From NCBI GenBank assembly GCA_017409065.1, contig JAFQTK010000153.1:1-49151 (forward strand): DNA of 49,151 nucleotides. Reading direction: 5' to 3'. The notes beneath the pieces are model-generated. The model searched no databases. It saw only the letters and a list, made by a program, of their open reading frames with translations, and had not been told where the DNA came from. Positions 25,587-33,842 of the stretch are shown piece by piece. The position numbers and the translations under genes are program-made. The number at the start of each line of letters is the position of its first letter. The stretch's first letter is position 1. Source of the DNA: a bacterium. GTDB taxonomy: Bacteria > Cyanobacteriota > Vampirovibrionia > Gastranaerophilales > Gastranaerophilaceae.

Positions 25587-26734
25587 TCATATACAGCTTT
25601 TAATTCTAAGCCGTTAGAACTTACTCCGACAGCCATTGGTTTATCCGATAAAAATTCTGTACTTTGACCTTTTGAGTCTACTGAAAAAAGCCCCAAAAAC
25701 ATTGTAGTTTTTTTAGTTGTATATGCATAAGCACAAACAATGAGCCTATCTGCATGAACAGAATCCCACCCTAACGGAATTATATCCCATCTGTAATCAT
25801 CTATATTTACATTTTTGTTTTCTTTCCACCAATATTTAACAGAATCTCTAACTTCAACTAATTGTTTTGTTGTGTTATCCGTCAAATCATAAACCCAAAG
25901 ATTAGTCTGCCAAATACCAAATGTTGAAGACCCTATTCGTTCTTTGATAGCTAATTTAGAACCATCTTCAGACCAATCCAAAATAGTTAAAGTTTTAAAA
26001 AGAGTCGGATATTCTTCTTTAATAGCTGAATCAAGCAGTTTAACCGGAGTTTTGTTAGCTAGCGAAGCCGACTTTATTCTACTTTTAGGTGGTTTACTCG
26101 TATCTAAATCCACATAAAAAACTTCACTTGAAATTTTATCGTTATACCCAACATAATAAACCGACGTGAATGCCATTTTGTCTTTCTGCGGAGAAACAAC
26201 AGCTCTGGAATTTAATTGTCGTTCTTGTCTTAACTTTCTTAAATCAATATTTTGAGTTCCGGGAGGGTTATTATATTTTACAAGAACATATCTGGGGTCA
26301 GGCACTTTTACAATTTTTTCATCTCTATCGTATTTTGGTGTACCAGTTTTTCTATCCGCACGCTTTATATCCTTGGACATTTGTTTATATTCTTCAACGG
26401 TCTTAGGCATTTCCCTATATGAATCTAAAAGACGCTTACGTTCTTCCTTTGTAAGTTTCTTTTTAGTGCTTAAATTTTGAGCCCCCAACACCATTGTTCG
26501 TTCAAAATCATCTTGAATGCGAATCATCTCATCAACTTCACTTTCAAATATTTTCTGAAGCTGAAATCTCGCATCCCAATACTGTTTTGCAGGAGTCGTT
26601 TCTATTTTATCTTCAAAATTTTCGACACTATTCTCAATAGTTTCAGAAATATCTTCTTGTCCAGGAACCGCAAACCCACAAGTCAAAACAATTCCACAAA
26701 GAATGGAAAGAAAAGCCAAAAATCTCAACGGCAT
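25583..26734 (-). CDS. Secreted protein with PD40/beta-propeller-like repeats
   Basis: A 383-residue protein with an N-terminal signal peptide (MPLRFLAFLSILCGIVLTCG); the VLTCG stretch is only a weak lipobox. After a charged helical part (about 30-130) comes a beta-rich part with WSEDGSKLAIKER, TNLWVYDLTDNTTKQLVE and MAVGVSSNGLELKAV, which resemble TolB/PD40-type propeller blades. The function is unknown. It begins one base after the stop of the NarL-type regulator gene and probably belongs to its operon. Confidence 0.7.
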   Translation of the reverse strand: MPLRFLAFLSILCGIVLTCGFAVPGQEDISETIENSVENFEDKIETTPAKQYWDARFQLQKIFESEVDEMIRIQDDFERTMVLGAQNLSTKKKLTKEERKRLLDSYREMPKTVEEYKQMSKDIKRADRKTGTPKYDRDEKIVKVPDPRYVLVKYNNPPGTQNIDLRKLRQERQLNSRAVVSPQKDKMAFTSVYYVGYNDKISSEVFYVDLDTSKPPKSRIKSASLANKTPVKLLDSAIKEEYPTLFKTLTILDWSEDGSKLAIKERIGSSTFGIWQTNLWVYDLTDNTTKQLVEVRDSVKYWWKENKNVNIDDYRWDIIPLGWDSVHADRLIVCAYAYTTKKTTMFLGLFSVDSKGQSTEFLSDKPMAVGVSSNGLELKAVYD

Positions 26735-27400
26735 TTACACCAATCCTTCTTTTAATGCCGTAATCGTTGCTTGAGTTCTGTTCTCTGCATAAAGTTTTTG
26801 CAAAATACTATGCACATGAGCCTTTGCAGTTGCTTTTGCGATAACTAACTTTTCTGCAATTTGAATATTTGTTAGGCCGTCAACTATTAAGCTCAATACA
26901 TCCAACTCTCTATCCGTAAGTCCATAAGCATTAGCCTTTGCCATATCAACATCGCCCTTAACGGTCGGTTTAGCCTGTTTTTGAATATTAGAAAGAACCA
27001 ATTTTGCAACAGCCGGGTCAAGCCAAGCAGTACCTTCGTTTACTGCTTTAATCGCACTTTGCAATTGTTCTGGGTTAATTCCTTTCATAACGTATCCGTC
27101 AGCACCCGATGACAATGAAGCAAACACATCATCCTCGCTATCTCTTGACGTGAACATTAAAATCTTAGAATTTAAACCTGAATCTTTTATAATCTTTGTT
27201 GCTTCAATACCATCTATAATAGGCAATCCAATATCCATCAAAATAACATCAGGTAATAATTCCTTAGCTAACTCAACACCTTTTTTTCCATCTTCAGCTT
27301 CACCAATAAGAGTAATACCCTCAGCTTGAGCCAAAACTAAGGACAGCCCCATTCTCGTCATAGTATGATCTTCTATTAGTAAAACTTTAATATCGCTCAT
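26735..27400 (-). CDS. NarL/LuxR-family response regulator
   Basis: A 221-residue regulator. The receiver domain has LIEDH at residues 8-12 and phosphoacceptor D56 (VILMDIGLPIIDG). The C-terminal helix-turn-helix (about 155-215) has LTDRELDVLSLIVDGLTNIQ and AKATAKAHVHSILQKL, typical of the LuxR class. AAAGGGTG precedes the ATG. It follows the hybrid kinase gene by 19 bases and is its likely partner; the kinase's receiver could modulate the relay. Confidence 0.94.
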   Translation of the reverse strand: MSDIKVLLIEDHTMTRMGLSLVLAQAEGITLIGEAEDGKKGVELAKELLPDVILMDIGLPIIDGIEATKIIKDSGLNSKILMFTSRDSEDDVFASLSSGADGYVMKGINPEQLQSAIKAVNEGTAWLDPAVAKLVLSNIQKQAKPTVKGDVDMAKANAYGLTDRELDVLSLIVDGLTNIQIAEKLVIAKATAKAHVHSILQKLYAENRTQATITALKEGLV

Positions 27401-27419
27401 TATTCACCCTTTAAGTTAA

Positions 27420-29003
27420 TTATAACTTATCTCCTACACCTTGGGCAACATTTTCTTTCTCACAAATTGCATCAGGCAATAAAAATAAAAACTCAGTTCC
27501 TTTACCTTTATCGGTTTCTAACCAAATTTTACCGCCATGTGCCTCAACAATTTGCCTTGATAAGTATAACCCCAAACCTGTCCCAACCGAACGTTTTTCA
27601 CTAGTTCCCTGAGAAAAGCGTTTAAACATTTTTGGAATATCTGATTTGGGAATACCTGCACCGTCATCTTTCACACTCACAACAATATCATTTTTTTGAA
27701 TAGAAGCACTAACCTGCACAGTCGTTCCCTGAACATTATGATTAATTGCATTTCCCAACAGATTAAAGACAACTCTTTTAATTTCATTTTTATCTGCAAA
27801 AATAGCCAATTTATCAGTAGCAGCCAAATCCATAACCAAATTAACTTCTTTTTTAGTTGCAAGATTATCAATTTCTGATTTACATTGTTGCAAAAAGTCA
27901 TTTAACAAAAACTTTGTTTTGCATAGATTAAGCGTTCCTGACTCATACTTATAAACTTCAAGCAACGCATTAACCAAACCCAAAATATCTTCATTACTTT
28001 TTTTCATGGTAGCTAAAAAGAATTTTTGACGTTCATCCAATTCACCCAATGCACCATCTATAAAAAAGCTCAAAGTCTGAATCGTTGCCAAAAGCGGAGT
28101 TCTCAAATCATGAGTCAATGTTGCAATAAAATCATCTCTCAATCTATCCATATCTTTTTGGATACTTTCATCTCTTATAACAGCAACAAACCTTAAAACA
28201 TTTTCACTTTCATCATAAATAGGAGATATACTAATTTCTACCGGAATCTTTTTGCCATTTACTCTATTTTCTACATAAAAGTCACGCAAAAAAGCTTCTT
28301 TATCTCCGGATAAAAATGATTTATCAATTTTCCCCTTTTCAGGAATAAATACGTTAAAAATGCTATCACCTGATAACATTGATTGTGCAACACCAACCAA
28401 ATCTTCACCCGCAGGGTTAAGCGATTCGATAATTCCTTCAGGTGAAAAAACAACTATGCCATCAGCACAATAGTTTATTACCGCAAAAAGTTTATTGTTA
28501 AGCTCTACTAAATCCTGAGTCCTTTGAGCAACCATTTCTTCTAATGAATGAGAGTAACGCTCCAATTCCTTCTTTGCAACTTCTAACTGAACAACCTTAT
28601 CTTTTAAGTTTGTAATTAAATCAGAGCGTTCTAAACCATTTTTTATATTTATAATTAAATCATCGTTATCCCAAGGTTTTTCTAAATAACGATATATTCC
28701 GACGTCATTAATAGCCTTGATAGCATTTTCTTTGTCCGCATATCCGGTTAACAAAATCATTGTTAAATCTTCATAAATTTCTTTTGCTGCTGCCAAAAAC
28801 TCAATACCGTTCATCTTTGGCATCAAAAAATCAGAAATCAATAAAGCAGGCTTATTTTCCTCATCTTTTATAAACTCCAAAGCCTCAAACGGACTATTGA
28901 AAAAGCTTACATTTGAAAAGCCTTCAAGTTTTAACAACATTTTCAATGCTTGTGTAACTATATTATCATCGTCAACGATTACTATTTTATTATCGATACT
29001 CAT
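27420..29003 (-). CDS. Hybrid sensor kinase: receiver-PAS-HisKA-ATPase
   Basis: A soluble 527-residue kinase. An N-terminal receiver domain (1-125, D58 in LLISDFLMPKMNG) leads through a coiled coil (130-170) to a PAS domain (about 170-285, FAVINYCADGIVVFSPEG). HisKA follows with phosphoacceptor H298 (TLTHDLRTPLL), then an ATPase domain with NLLGNAINHN, KDDGAGIP and GTGLGLYLSRQIVEAHGG. No transmembrane segment is seen, so it senses something inside the cell. The ATG at 29003 is preferred to the TTG at 29009. It is first in a three-gene operon. Confidence 0.92.
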   Translation of the reverse strand: MSIDNKIVIVDDDNIVTQALKMLLKLEGFSNVSFFNSPFEALEFIKDEENKPALLISDFLMPKMNGIEFLAAAKEIYEDLTMILLTGYADKENAIKAINDVGIYRYLEKPWDNDDLIINIKNGLERSDLITNLKDKVVQLEVAKKELERYSHSLEEMVAQRTQDLVELNNKLFAVINYCADGIVVFSPEGIIESLNPAGEDLVGVAQSMLSGDSIFNVFIPEKGKIDKSFLSGDKEAFLRDFYVENRVNGKKIPVEISISPIYDESENVLRFVAVIRDESIQKDMDRLRDDFIATLTHDLRTPLLATIQTLSFFIDGALGELDERQKFFLATMKKSNEDILGLVNALLEVYKYESGTLNLCKTKFLLNDFLQQCKSEIDNLATKKEVNLVMDLAATDKLAIFADKNEIKRVVFNLLGNAINHNVQGTTVQVSASIQKNDIVVSVKDDGAGIPKSDIPKMFKRFSQGTSEKRSVGTGLGLYLSRQIVEAHGGKIWLETDKGKGTEFLFLLPDAICEKENVAQGVGDKL

Positions 29004-29093
29004 GCCCAAATCTTTATCATGTACAGTAATATAGTAAATTATTTTGTAATTTTAGACAAATTAATTAAGTTTTGTATAAAAACTTACATGTCA

Positions 29094-29132
29094 TTTAACA
29101 TTATTTATAGTAAACTATACTTACTATAAATT
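29094..29132 (+). promoter_or_regulatory. nadA promoter with palindromic operator
   Basis: TTTAAC (29094-29099), 17 bases, TATACT (29117-29122) form a sigma-70-type promoter. An inverted repeat covers the -10 box: ATTTATAGTAA (29104-29114), seven bases, TTACTATAAAT (29122-29132), perfect over 11-base arms. Inside it, TATAGT-AA-ACTATA (29107-29120) is a second inverted repeat. The position suits a repressor. NAD genes are often controlled by NrtR, NiaR or NadR, but which one would bind here is not known. Confidence 0.65.
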
Positions 29133-29149
29133 GAAATAAGGCATGAAAT

Positions 29150-30076
29150 ATGCAACAAACAGATAAAAGAACATTAATAGACAAAATTAACAAATTAAAA
29201 AAAGAAAAAAATGCAATAATATTAGCTCACTGCTACCAAAATGTGGAAGTTGATGAAGTAGCAGATTTTGTAGGGGATTCATTAGGTCTAAGTCAACTTG
29301 CAGCAAAAACTGACGCTAAAATCATAGTATTTTTAGGCGTTACATTTATGGCAGAAACAGCAAAAATTCTTAGTCCTGACAAAAAAGTTCTTATACCTAG
29401 CCTTAATGCAGGTTGCGATATGGCAGATATGGTTAATCTTGAACAACTAAGAGAATTTAAAGCCAAATATCCAAATGTTCCTGCTGTTTGTTATGTCAAC
29501 TCAACTGCAGAAGTAAAAAGTGAAGTAGATATCTGCTGCACAAGTTCTAATGCAATAAACGTTGTTAAGAGTCTAAATGCAAAAAAAGTTTTATTTCTTC
29601 CTGATGAAAATCTTGGCAATTGGGTAGCTAAAAACTTACCTGAAGTGGAAATCGTTACATACAACGGATGTTGTCCTATTCACAAATCTATTACTACCCA
29701 AGAAATAAAAGACTTAAAGCAAAAATACCCAAATGCAAAAGTACTGATTCACCCTGAATGTACGGCTGAAGTTTTGGCTTTAGGCGATTTTATCGGTTCT
29801 ACTACACAAATTATGAAGTACATAAAAGACAATAATTACAATTCATACATTATTGTTACGGAAAAAGGTGTGGTCGACAGATTACAAAGAGATTACCCGC
29901 AAAAAGAATTTATTCTCGTATCTCCAAAAGCATACTGCCCAAATATGAAACGCAATTGTTTGGAAGATGTTTTAAGAGCATTGGAAAACGAAGAACACGA
30001 AATATTTGTAGATAGAGAAATAGCAAAAAAAGCACTACTTCCTATTGAACGAATGGTTTCAACCGAAAAAAACTAA
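29150..30076 (+). CDS. nadA: Quinolinate synthase A
   Basis: NadA condenses iminoaspartate with dihydroxyacetone phosphate to quinolinate in NAD synthesis, using a [4Fe-4S] cluster. The 308-residue length is normal for the compact form. Likely cluster ligands are C89 (LNAGCDMADM), C174 or C175 (YNGCCPIH) and C263 (AYCPNMK). Other family segments are AHCYQNVEVDEVADFVGDSL, YVNSTAEVK, FLPDENLG, HPECTAEV and GSTTQI. No nadB or nadC lies beside it here. A palindromic operator overlaps its promoter. Confidence 0.96.
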   Translation: MQQTDKRTLIDKINKLKKEKNAIILAHCYQNVEVDEVADFVGDSLGLSQLAAKTDAKIIVFLGVTFMAETAKILSPDKKVLIPSLNAGCDMADMVNLEQLREFKAKYPNVPAVCYVNSTAEVKSEVDICCTSSNAINVVKSLNAKKVLFLPDENLGNWVAKNLPEVEIVTYNGCCPIHKSITTQEIKDLKQKYPNAKVLIHPECTAEVLALGDFIGSTTQIMKYIKDNNYNSYIIVTEKGVVDRLQRDYPQKEFILVSPKAYCPNMKRNCLEDVLRALENEEHEIFVDREIAKKALLPIERMVSTEKN

Positions 30077-30091
30077 ATAAAGCAAAAAAAA

Positions 30092-30119
30092 GCTCCTTTA
30101 TTAGGAGCAATGCTTTTTA
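30092..30119 (+). terminator. nadA terminator
   Basis: GCTCCT (30092-30097), loop TTATT, AGGAGC (30103-30108). An outer pairing of AAAGCA with TGCTTT (30111-30116) and the run of T complete it. Confidence 0.8.
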
Positions 30120-30243
30120 TAGGAAGGGAAGGTTAGGAAGTTAGTTAGTGTGAAATTTTTATGTTCTAGTTGATTAGTTGCATTTGACTTACATATATAT
30201 AAAGTATATTTTATATATAAAATTGCGTAACTGAGTATATATT

Positions 30244-30261
30244 TTTACATTTCTTTACAAT
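30244..30261 (+). promoter_or_regulatory. HLR1-like direct repeat (site 1)
   Basis: TTTACATT (30244-30251), TC, TTTACAAT (30254-30261). This fits (G/T)TTACA(A/T)(A/T)-N2-(G/T)TTACA(A/T)(A/T), the HLR1 element bound by RpaB in cyanobacteria, with no mismatch. It lies between nadA and the inverted-repeat cluster, about 500 bases before the pilin-like gene. A possible promoter (TTGACT at 30184-30189, TATATT at 30205-30210) lies just upstream. Confidence 0.55.
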
Positions 30262-30307
30262 TTGCACTCTAACAGCCAAGAATCCCGCCACACGGAGTCT
30301 ACACTAC

Positions 30308-30602
30308 ATGAGATTCTTCGTCTCGTTGCACTCGCTCAGAATGACGATGAGGTTGAAAAGCTGCCACTACGGCGAATCCTAAAAAGAGTCGTCATTCTGA
30401 GGGAACGCAGTGACCGAAGAATCTCGACGCCGGAAGCTTTTATTCCATGAGATTCTTCGCCTCGTTGCACTCGCTCAGAATGACGATAAGGTTGAAAAGC
30501 GGCGGTGCCGCCGTCATCCTGAGGCAAAGCCGAAGGATCTCTCCGAAGGTAGTCTATATTCCATGAGATTCTTCGTCTTGTTGCACTCGCTCAGAATGAC
30601 GA
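30308..30602. repeat. Cluster of alternating GC-rich palindromic repeats
   Basis: Five related units in alternating orientation. Forward copies (GAGATTCTTCG ... CTCAGAATGACGA) lie at 30308-30347, 30445-30486 and 30561-30602. Inverted copies (CGTCATTCTGAG ... GAAGAATCTC or GAAGGATCTC) lie at 30390-30425 and 30512-30541. The first two forward copies are followed by the same GGTTGAAAAGC stretch, so a unit of about 55 bases is also directly repeated. A partial CGTCATTCTT follows at 30609. The cluster is much richer in GC than its surroundings. This resembles dispersed REP-type elements seen in many bacterial genomes and can fold into long hairpins. The open frames inside it are spurious. Confidence 0.85.
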
Positions 30603-30758
30603 ATTTTCCGTCATTCTTGTATATTTTACGAAATTGTTCACTACCACTCAATACGACAATAAAATTGTAAACTTTTATTTTGTTTCTTCCATCAATAGGT
30701 TATTTTTTCTCAAATTTGGGTATATAGTTAATATAGGATTATTAAGAGGATAGAATTT

Positions 30759-31502
30759 ATGAGGTTTGATTCATACATAGTTTCTGATACAAAAACGGCA
30801 TTTTCTGTTCCGATAGAAAGAGAATTGTTGCCGAAGAAAAGCTTAAAACAAAAAGCTTTTACTTTAGCTGAAACTTTGATTACTTTATCTATCATCGGTG
30901 TTGTCGCAGCAATAACCGTTCCAACTTTAATGTCGGGAGCTCAAAAACAAACATATGTAACAGGGCTTAAAAAAGCTTACAACCAGCTTCAACATGCTAT
31001 GCAAATGATACCGATTAACGAAAATTGCCCTTCTGGTGATTATGAGTGTGCAGGTACTTTTACGGAAATACAAGATGGGAAATTTAACAATAAATTAATG
31101 CAATCCTTAGCTACCGCACTAAAAGCCAAAAGATATACAGAAAAAGATTTTTATTATGGACTGTGTCATACAGAAGGATACGATGCTGAATGCTATATTA
31201 CAGAAGACGGAATGATTTTTGCCCCATACTGGAGCGATGGTCTATTTGTAGATGTAAATGGTCCAAAAGGAAATTCTGTTAGAGGACGAGATGTATTTGT
31301 ATTCGCTTTTGCAACAGAAAATAAAAATGGTATCAAACAGGGAATGATTTTACCCAGTGGTTCAAAACAATATGCGACCTATCATAACCAGCCCTATTGG
31401 TACTGGAGAAACTGTCCACATGCAAGCAAAGGAATTACAGGGCAAGCTTGTGATGACGAATTAACCGGCCGAGTTATAGAAACAGGCAAGATGGATTATT
31501 AG
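30759..31502 (+). CDS. Type IV pilin-like protein (prepilin)
   Basis: A 247-residue prepilin with an unusually long 33-residue leader followed by the KQKA/FTLAETLITLSIIGVV processing region; cleavage is expected between A33 and F34, with the conserved E at position +5. The hydrophobic N-terminal helix covers about 34-57 (ITVPTLM). The C-terminal part has paired cysteines (for example CPSGDYEC, CHTEGYDAEC, and NCPHASKGITGQAC). This form is typical of the many pilin-like proteins in Gastranaerophilales. AAGAGGA lies eight bases before the ATG. No pilus assembly genes are adjacent. Confidence 0.88.
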   Translation: MRFDSYIVSDTKTAFSVPIERELLPKKSLKQKAFTLAETLITLSIIGVVAAITVPTLMSGAQKQTYVTGLKKAYNQLQHAMQMIPINENCPSGDYECAGTFTEIQDGKFNNKLMQSLATALKAKRYTEKDFYYGLCHTEGYDAECYITEDGMIFAPYWSDGLFVDVNGPKGNSVRGRDVFVFAFATENKNGIKQGMILPSGSKQYATYHNQPYWYWRNCPHASKGITGQACDDELTGRVIETGKMDY

Positions 31503-31524
31503 TCATATAAAACATATTCAAAGC

Positions 31525-31553
31525 AAAAAGCGGGATGTTTAATCCCGCTTTTT
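31525..31553. terminator. Bidirectional terminator between pilin and RTX-like genes
   Basis: Perfect 12-base arms AAAAAGCGGGAT (31525-31536) and ATCCCGCTTTTT (31542-31553) around GTTTA. It ends in T runs on both strands and separates convergent genes. Confidence 0.93.
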
Positions 31554-31579
31554 GAGTTTATTAGCATGAACGTAAAATA

Positions 31580-33703
31580 TTATGACATAAGTTCTTGAAG
31601 CTCAGCATTTGCTTGTTCAGCTTCAGCCTTCAACTCGTCTTCTTTTTCAGGGTCTGTATTGTCAAAGTATAGTTTATTTGCTTCTAATGCTTTGGCAATT
31701 GCATCAGGCAGAGCTGAGAACTTAGCATTGTCAGTCGCATATAAGTCTGTTGCAGATTGAATCAACGGCAAACCTGACTTAACAACAACAGCTTGTTTAG
31801 CATTTAATGTACTTATTTTTTTGTTGTAAGTTGCGACTGCTTCTGCATCATCATCGAAGTTAACAGAACCGTCATCAGTAACGTTTGTCATTTTTTCAAA
31901 ATACTCAGTACGAGCTGCATCACGAGCCTCTTTCAAATCGGCTACAAAACCATCTGACAGTGTAGCCAGCTCATCCTTAGTTGGAAGTGTAACGCTCGGA
32001 GTTACAGGCACATCCGGAGTGACTGGAGTATCAGGAACGTCAGGTGTGACAGGTGTATCTGGTACAGCTGGCGTATCCGGTACGACTGGGGTGTCTGGTG
32101 TTACCGGTACATCCGGAGTTGGAATTGAGCCGCCGGCATTACCGATAGTCAACTGATCTGTTGCTAATTTTTCAAGGATAGTTTGCATATTACCTGGGTT
32201 AGCTACAGTATTACCTTGTGCATCATAGTAAACTAAATCACCTGCTGCAATATTGATGGTTTCATCACCTTGCTTAACAACAGCTGAGCCGTCAGCGTTG
32301 AATGTGATGTTTTGGCTTTCGGAGCCATCATCATTGTATTTAAGAACGCTACCTTCACCGGTGATGTTGTTATATGAAGTTTTTGCATCAAGTTCACGGT
32401 ACGCAATATCTCTGTACTCAGTGTAGTACATAGGTTCTTCTTCATACTTATCTGTGTATGTATTGTCGTCATAAGCTCGGACTTCGTGTCCATCAAGAGC
32501 TTCCGGCAAGTTTGTATATGGAGGTCCATCGGAATCATCACGTTTTGCCCAATCTTCAAAGTCTTTAGCATCCGTGATTTTATTTTCTACACGGAACTCG
32601 TGACCTTTTCCGATTTCAAAATCATTGCCGACACCTTCTGTTTCGTTGTAGTAAGATGCATCAGTTCCGTCTTGTCCATAGAAAGTATTTTTTGCACCAA
32701 TAGCGAAGAAGTTATCGCCACCGCCTTGACCGTGAGCAATGTTGTAGTTACCTGCCATCCAAACAGTATCATCATCAAAACTCATATCTGCGGTGTTGTA
32801 ATTACCACGCATTTTGATAAAGTCGTTTCCTGCACCACCATAAATCATGTTGCCTTCACCTTCAATCTCAATGCCGTCATCGCCTTCACCCATATCAATA
32901 CTGTTATTATTTCCAAGAACTTTTATGTTATCTGTGGCATTGCCTTTGTTAGATGTAACAATAACATCATTAGCCTCAATAACAAGGTTAGTTCCGTCGA
33001 AATAATATGCTACGTTGTTAGGTGCCATAGAGTTGTTAGTAATCGTGATTGATTGTCCGTTTACTTCCAATGTTTTTGAACTGTTTTGAAGAATCCTTAC
33101 ATATTTCAATTCCATTGATGCATCCGGATTATTCGCAGCACCGCCTGTTGCTCCTGTTTCCGGAGTGGTTGTGACATCATCTTTTGTGTTGTTGTCTACT
33201 GTTGTGTCATCCTGCGTATTATCCGTAGGCGGAGTTGGCGTTACATTATCGACGACATTATCATCAGTCACATTATCCGAAGTTGTATCGTCCGGAATTG
33301 GGAACAATGAGGATGCAGGGTCGTCATCTTCATCAACAGCCGGAGTATCAGTCGACGGAGTATTTACACTTGGAGTGTCGACCGTTGGGGTGTCAACTGT
33401 TGGTGGATTGACAGTTGGAGTGTCAACGGTTCCTGACTCAACTTTAGGAACAGCTCCATCCTTAATTGCATTTAACAATAATCTGGTTGACACTTTTGCA
33501 GTATTCCCTGCGTTATCTAAAGTATCAAACAGTGCCAACACATCTTCGTCAGAAATATCTGCCGGCAGCGTAATCTCATTGGTAAGCTTTGTATATTCCC
33601 AAAGCACTTCCAATTCTTCCTTGCTGTGATCCACTTTGTCTTTGCTTTGCAAGTACTTCGTTGCTTGTGCTTGCAAGTTTGGATCAATTCCGTTTACGTT
33701 CAT
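31580..33703 (-). CDS. RTX-like beta-roll protein A
   Basis: A 707-residue protein. Residues 1-85 form a helical domain shared with the next gene (LPADISDEDVLALFDTLDNA region, then NTAKVSTRLL). A Val/Thr/Pro-rich linker follows, then a glycine/aspartate-rich beta-roll (GEGDDGIEIEGEGNMIYGG, GAGNDFIKMRG) of the calcium-binding RTX type, one approximately 100-residue module ending NMQTILEKLATDQLTIGNAG, a second linker of PDTPV repeats and a helical C-terminal domain (about 575-707). There is no Sec signal. The true start is the ATG at 33703 after AAGGAG; a longer frame to 33778 overlaps the promoter. Possible roles are adhesion or surface layer. Confidence 0.85.
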   Translation of the reverse strand: MNVNGIDPNLQAQATKYLQSKDKVDHSKEELEVLWEYTKLTNEITLPADISDEDVLALFDTLDNAGNTAKVSTRLLLNAIKDGAVPKVESGTVDTPTVNPPTVDTPTVDTPSVNTPSTDTPAVDEDDDPASSLFPIPDDTTSDNVTDDNVVDNVTPTPPTDNTQDDTTVDNNTKDDVTTTPETGATGGAANNPDASMELKYVRILQNSSKTLEVNGQSITITNNSMAPNNVAYYFDGTNLVIEANDVIVTSNKGNATDNIKVLGNNNSIDMGEGDDGIEIEGEGNMIYGGAGNDFIKMRGNYNTADMSFDDDTVWMAGNYNIAHGQGGGDNFFAIGAKNTFYGQDGTDASYYNETEGVGNDFEIGKGHEFRVENKITDAKDFEDWAKRDDSDGPPYTNLPEALDGHEVRAYDDNTYTDKYEEEPMYYTEYRDIAYRELDAKTSYNNITGEGSVLKYNDDGSESQNITFNADGSAVVKQGDETINIAAGDLVYYDAQGNTVANPGNMQTILEKLATDQLTIGNAGGSIPTPDVPVTPDTPVVPDTPAVPDTPVTPDVPDTPVTPDVPVTPSVTLPTKDELATLSDGFVADLKEARDAARTEYFEKMTNVTDDGSVNFDDDAEAVATYNKKISTLNAKQAVVVKSGLPLIQSATDLYATDNAKFSALPDAIAKALEANKLYFDNTDPEKEDELKAEAEQANAELQELMS
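31998..32115 (-). repeat. Coding repeat: PDTPV/PDVPVTP linker
   Basis: Within RTX-like protein A, a tandem series of near-identical short units encodes repeats such as PDTPVVPDTPAVPDTP and PDVPDTPVTPDVPVTP. Such arrays change length easily by slippage and usually act as a flexible spacer in surface proteins. Confidence 0.75.
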
Positions 33704-33743
33704 TTTTTTCTCCTTATATTTAAGACATGATACTATGCTACTT

Positions 33744-33771
33744 ATATCGACATTTTGTGCCTGAAACTTTA
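33744..33771 (-). promoter_or_regulatory. Sigma-28-like promoter of RTX-like gene A
   Basis: On the minus strand: TAAAGTTT (33771-33764), 12 bases, GTCGATAT (33751-33744). The -35 part matches the flagellar sigma-28 consensus fully and the -10 part differs at one core base (GTCG for GCCG). It lies 41 bases before the ATG at 33703. Confidence 0.7.
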
Positions 33772-33824
33772 GGCTCAAAAATAACTTTTTTTCGGAAGTA
33801 TATTTATTATTGAGTTTCAGCCAC

Positions 33825-33842
33825 TTTACAATTGTTTACACT
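33825..33842 (+). promoter_or_regulatory. HLR1-like direct repeat (site 2)
   Basis: TTTACAAT (33825-33832), TG, TTTACACT (33835-33842). The TTACA words are exactly 10 bases apart; one A/T position of the second unit is C. It lies about 120 bases upstream of RTX-like gene A and overlaps the stop codon of RTX-like gene B. Confidence 0.45.

Noticed and set aside
30262-30670. Open reading frames of 62-86 residues on both strands
   Set aside because: They lie inside the GC-rich palindromic repeat cluster, overlap one another on both strands and lack ribosome binding sites. The open frames follow from repeat composition.
32486-33629. Plus-strand ORFs of 188 and 154 residues opposite RTX-like gene A
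   Set aside because: They are antisense shadows of the repeated, biased coding sequence of RTX-like gene A and have no ribosome binding sites or recognisable content.
33704-33778. 25-residue N-terminal extension of RTX-like protein A
   Set aside because: The paralogue starts at the equivalent of the ATG at 33703, which has AAGGAG. The extension covers the sigma-28-like promoter.
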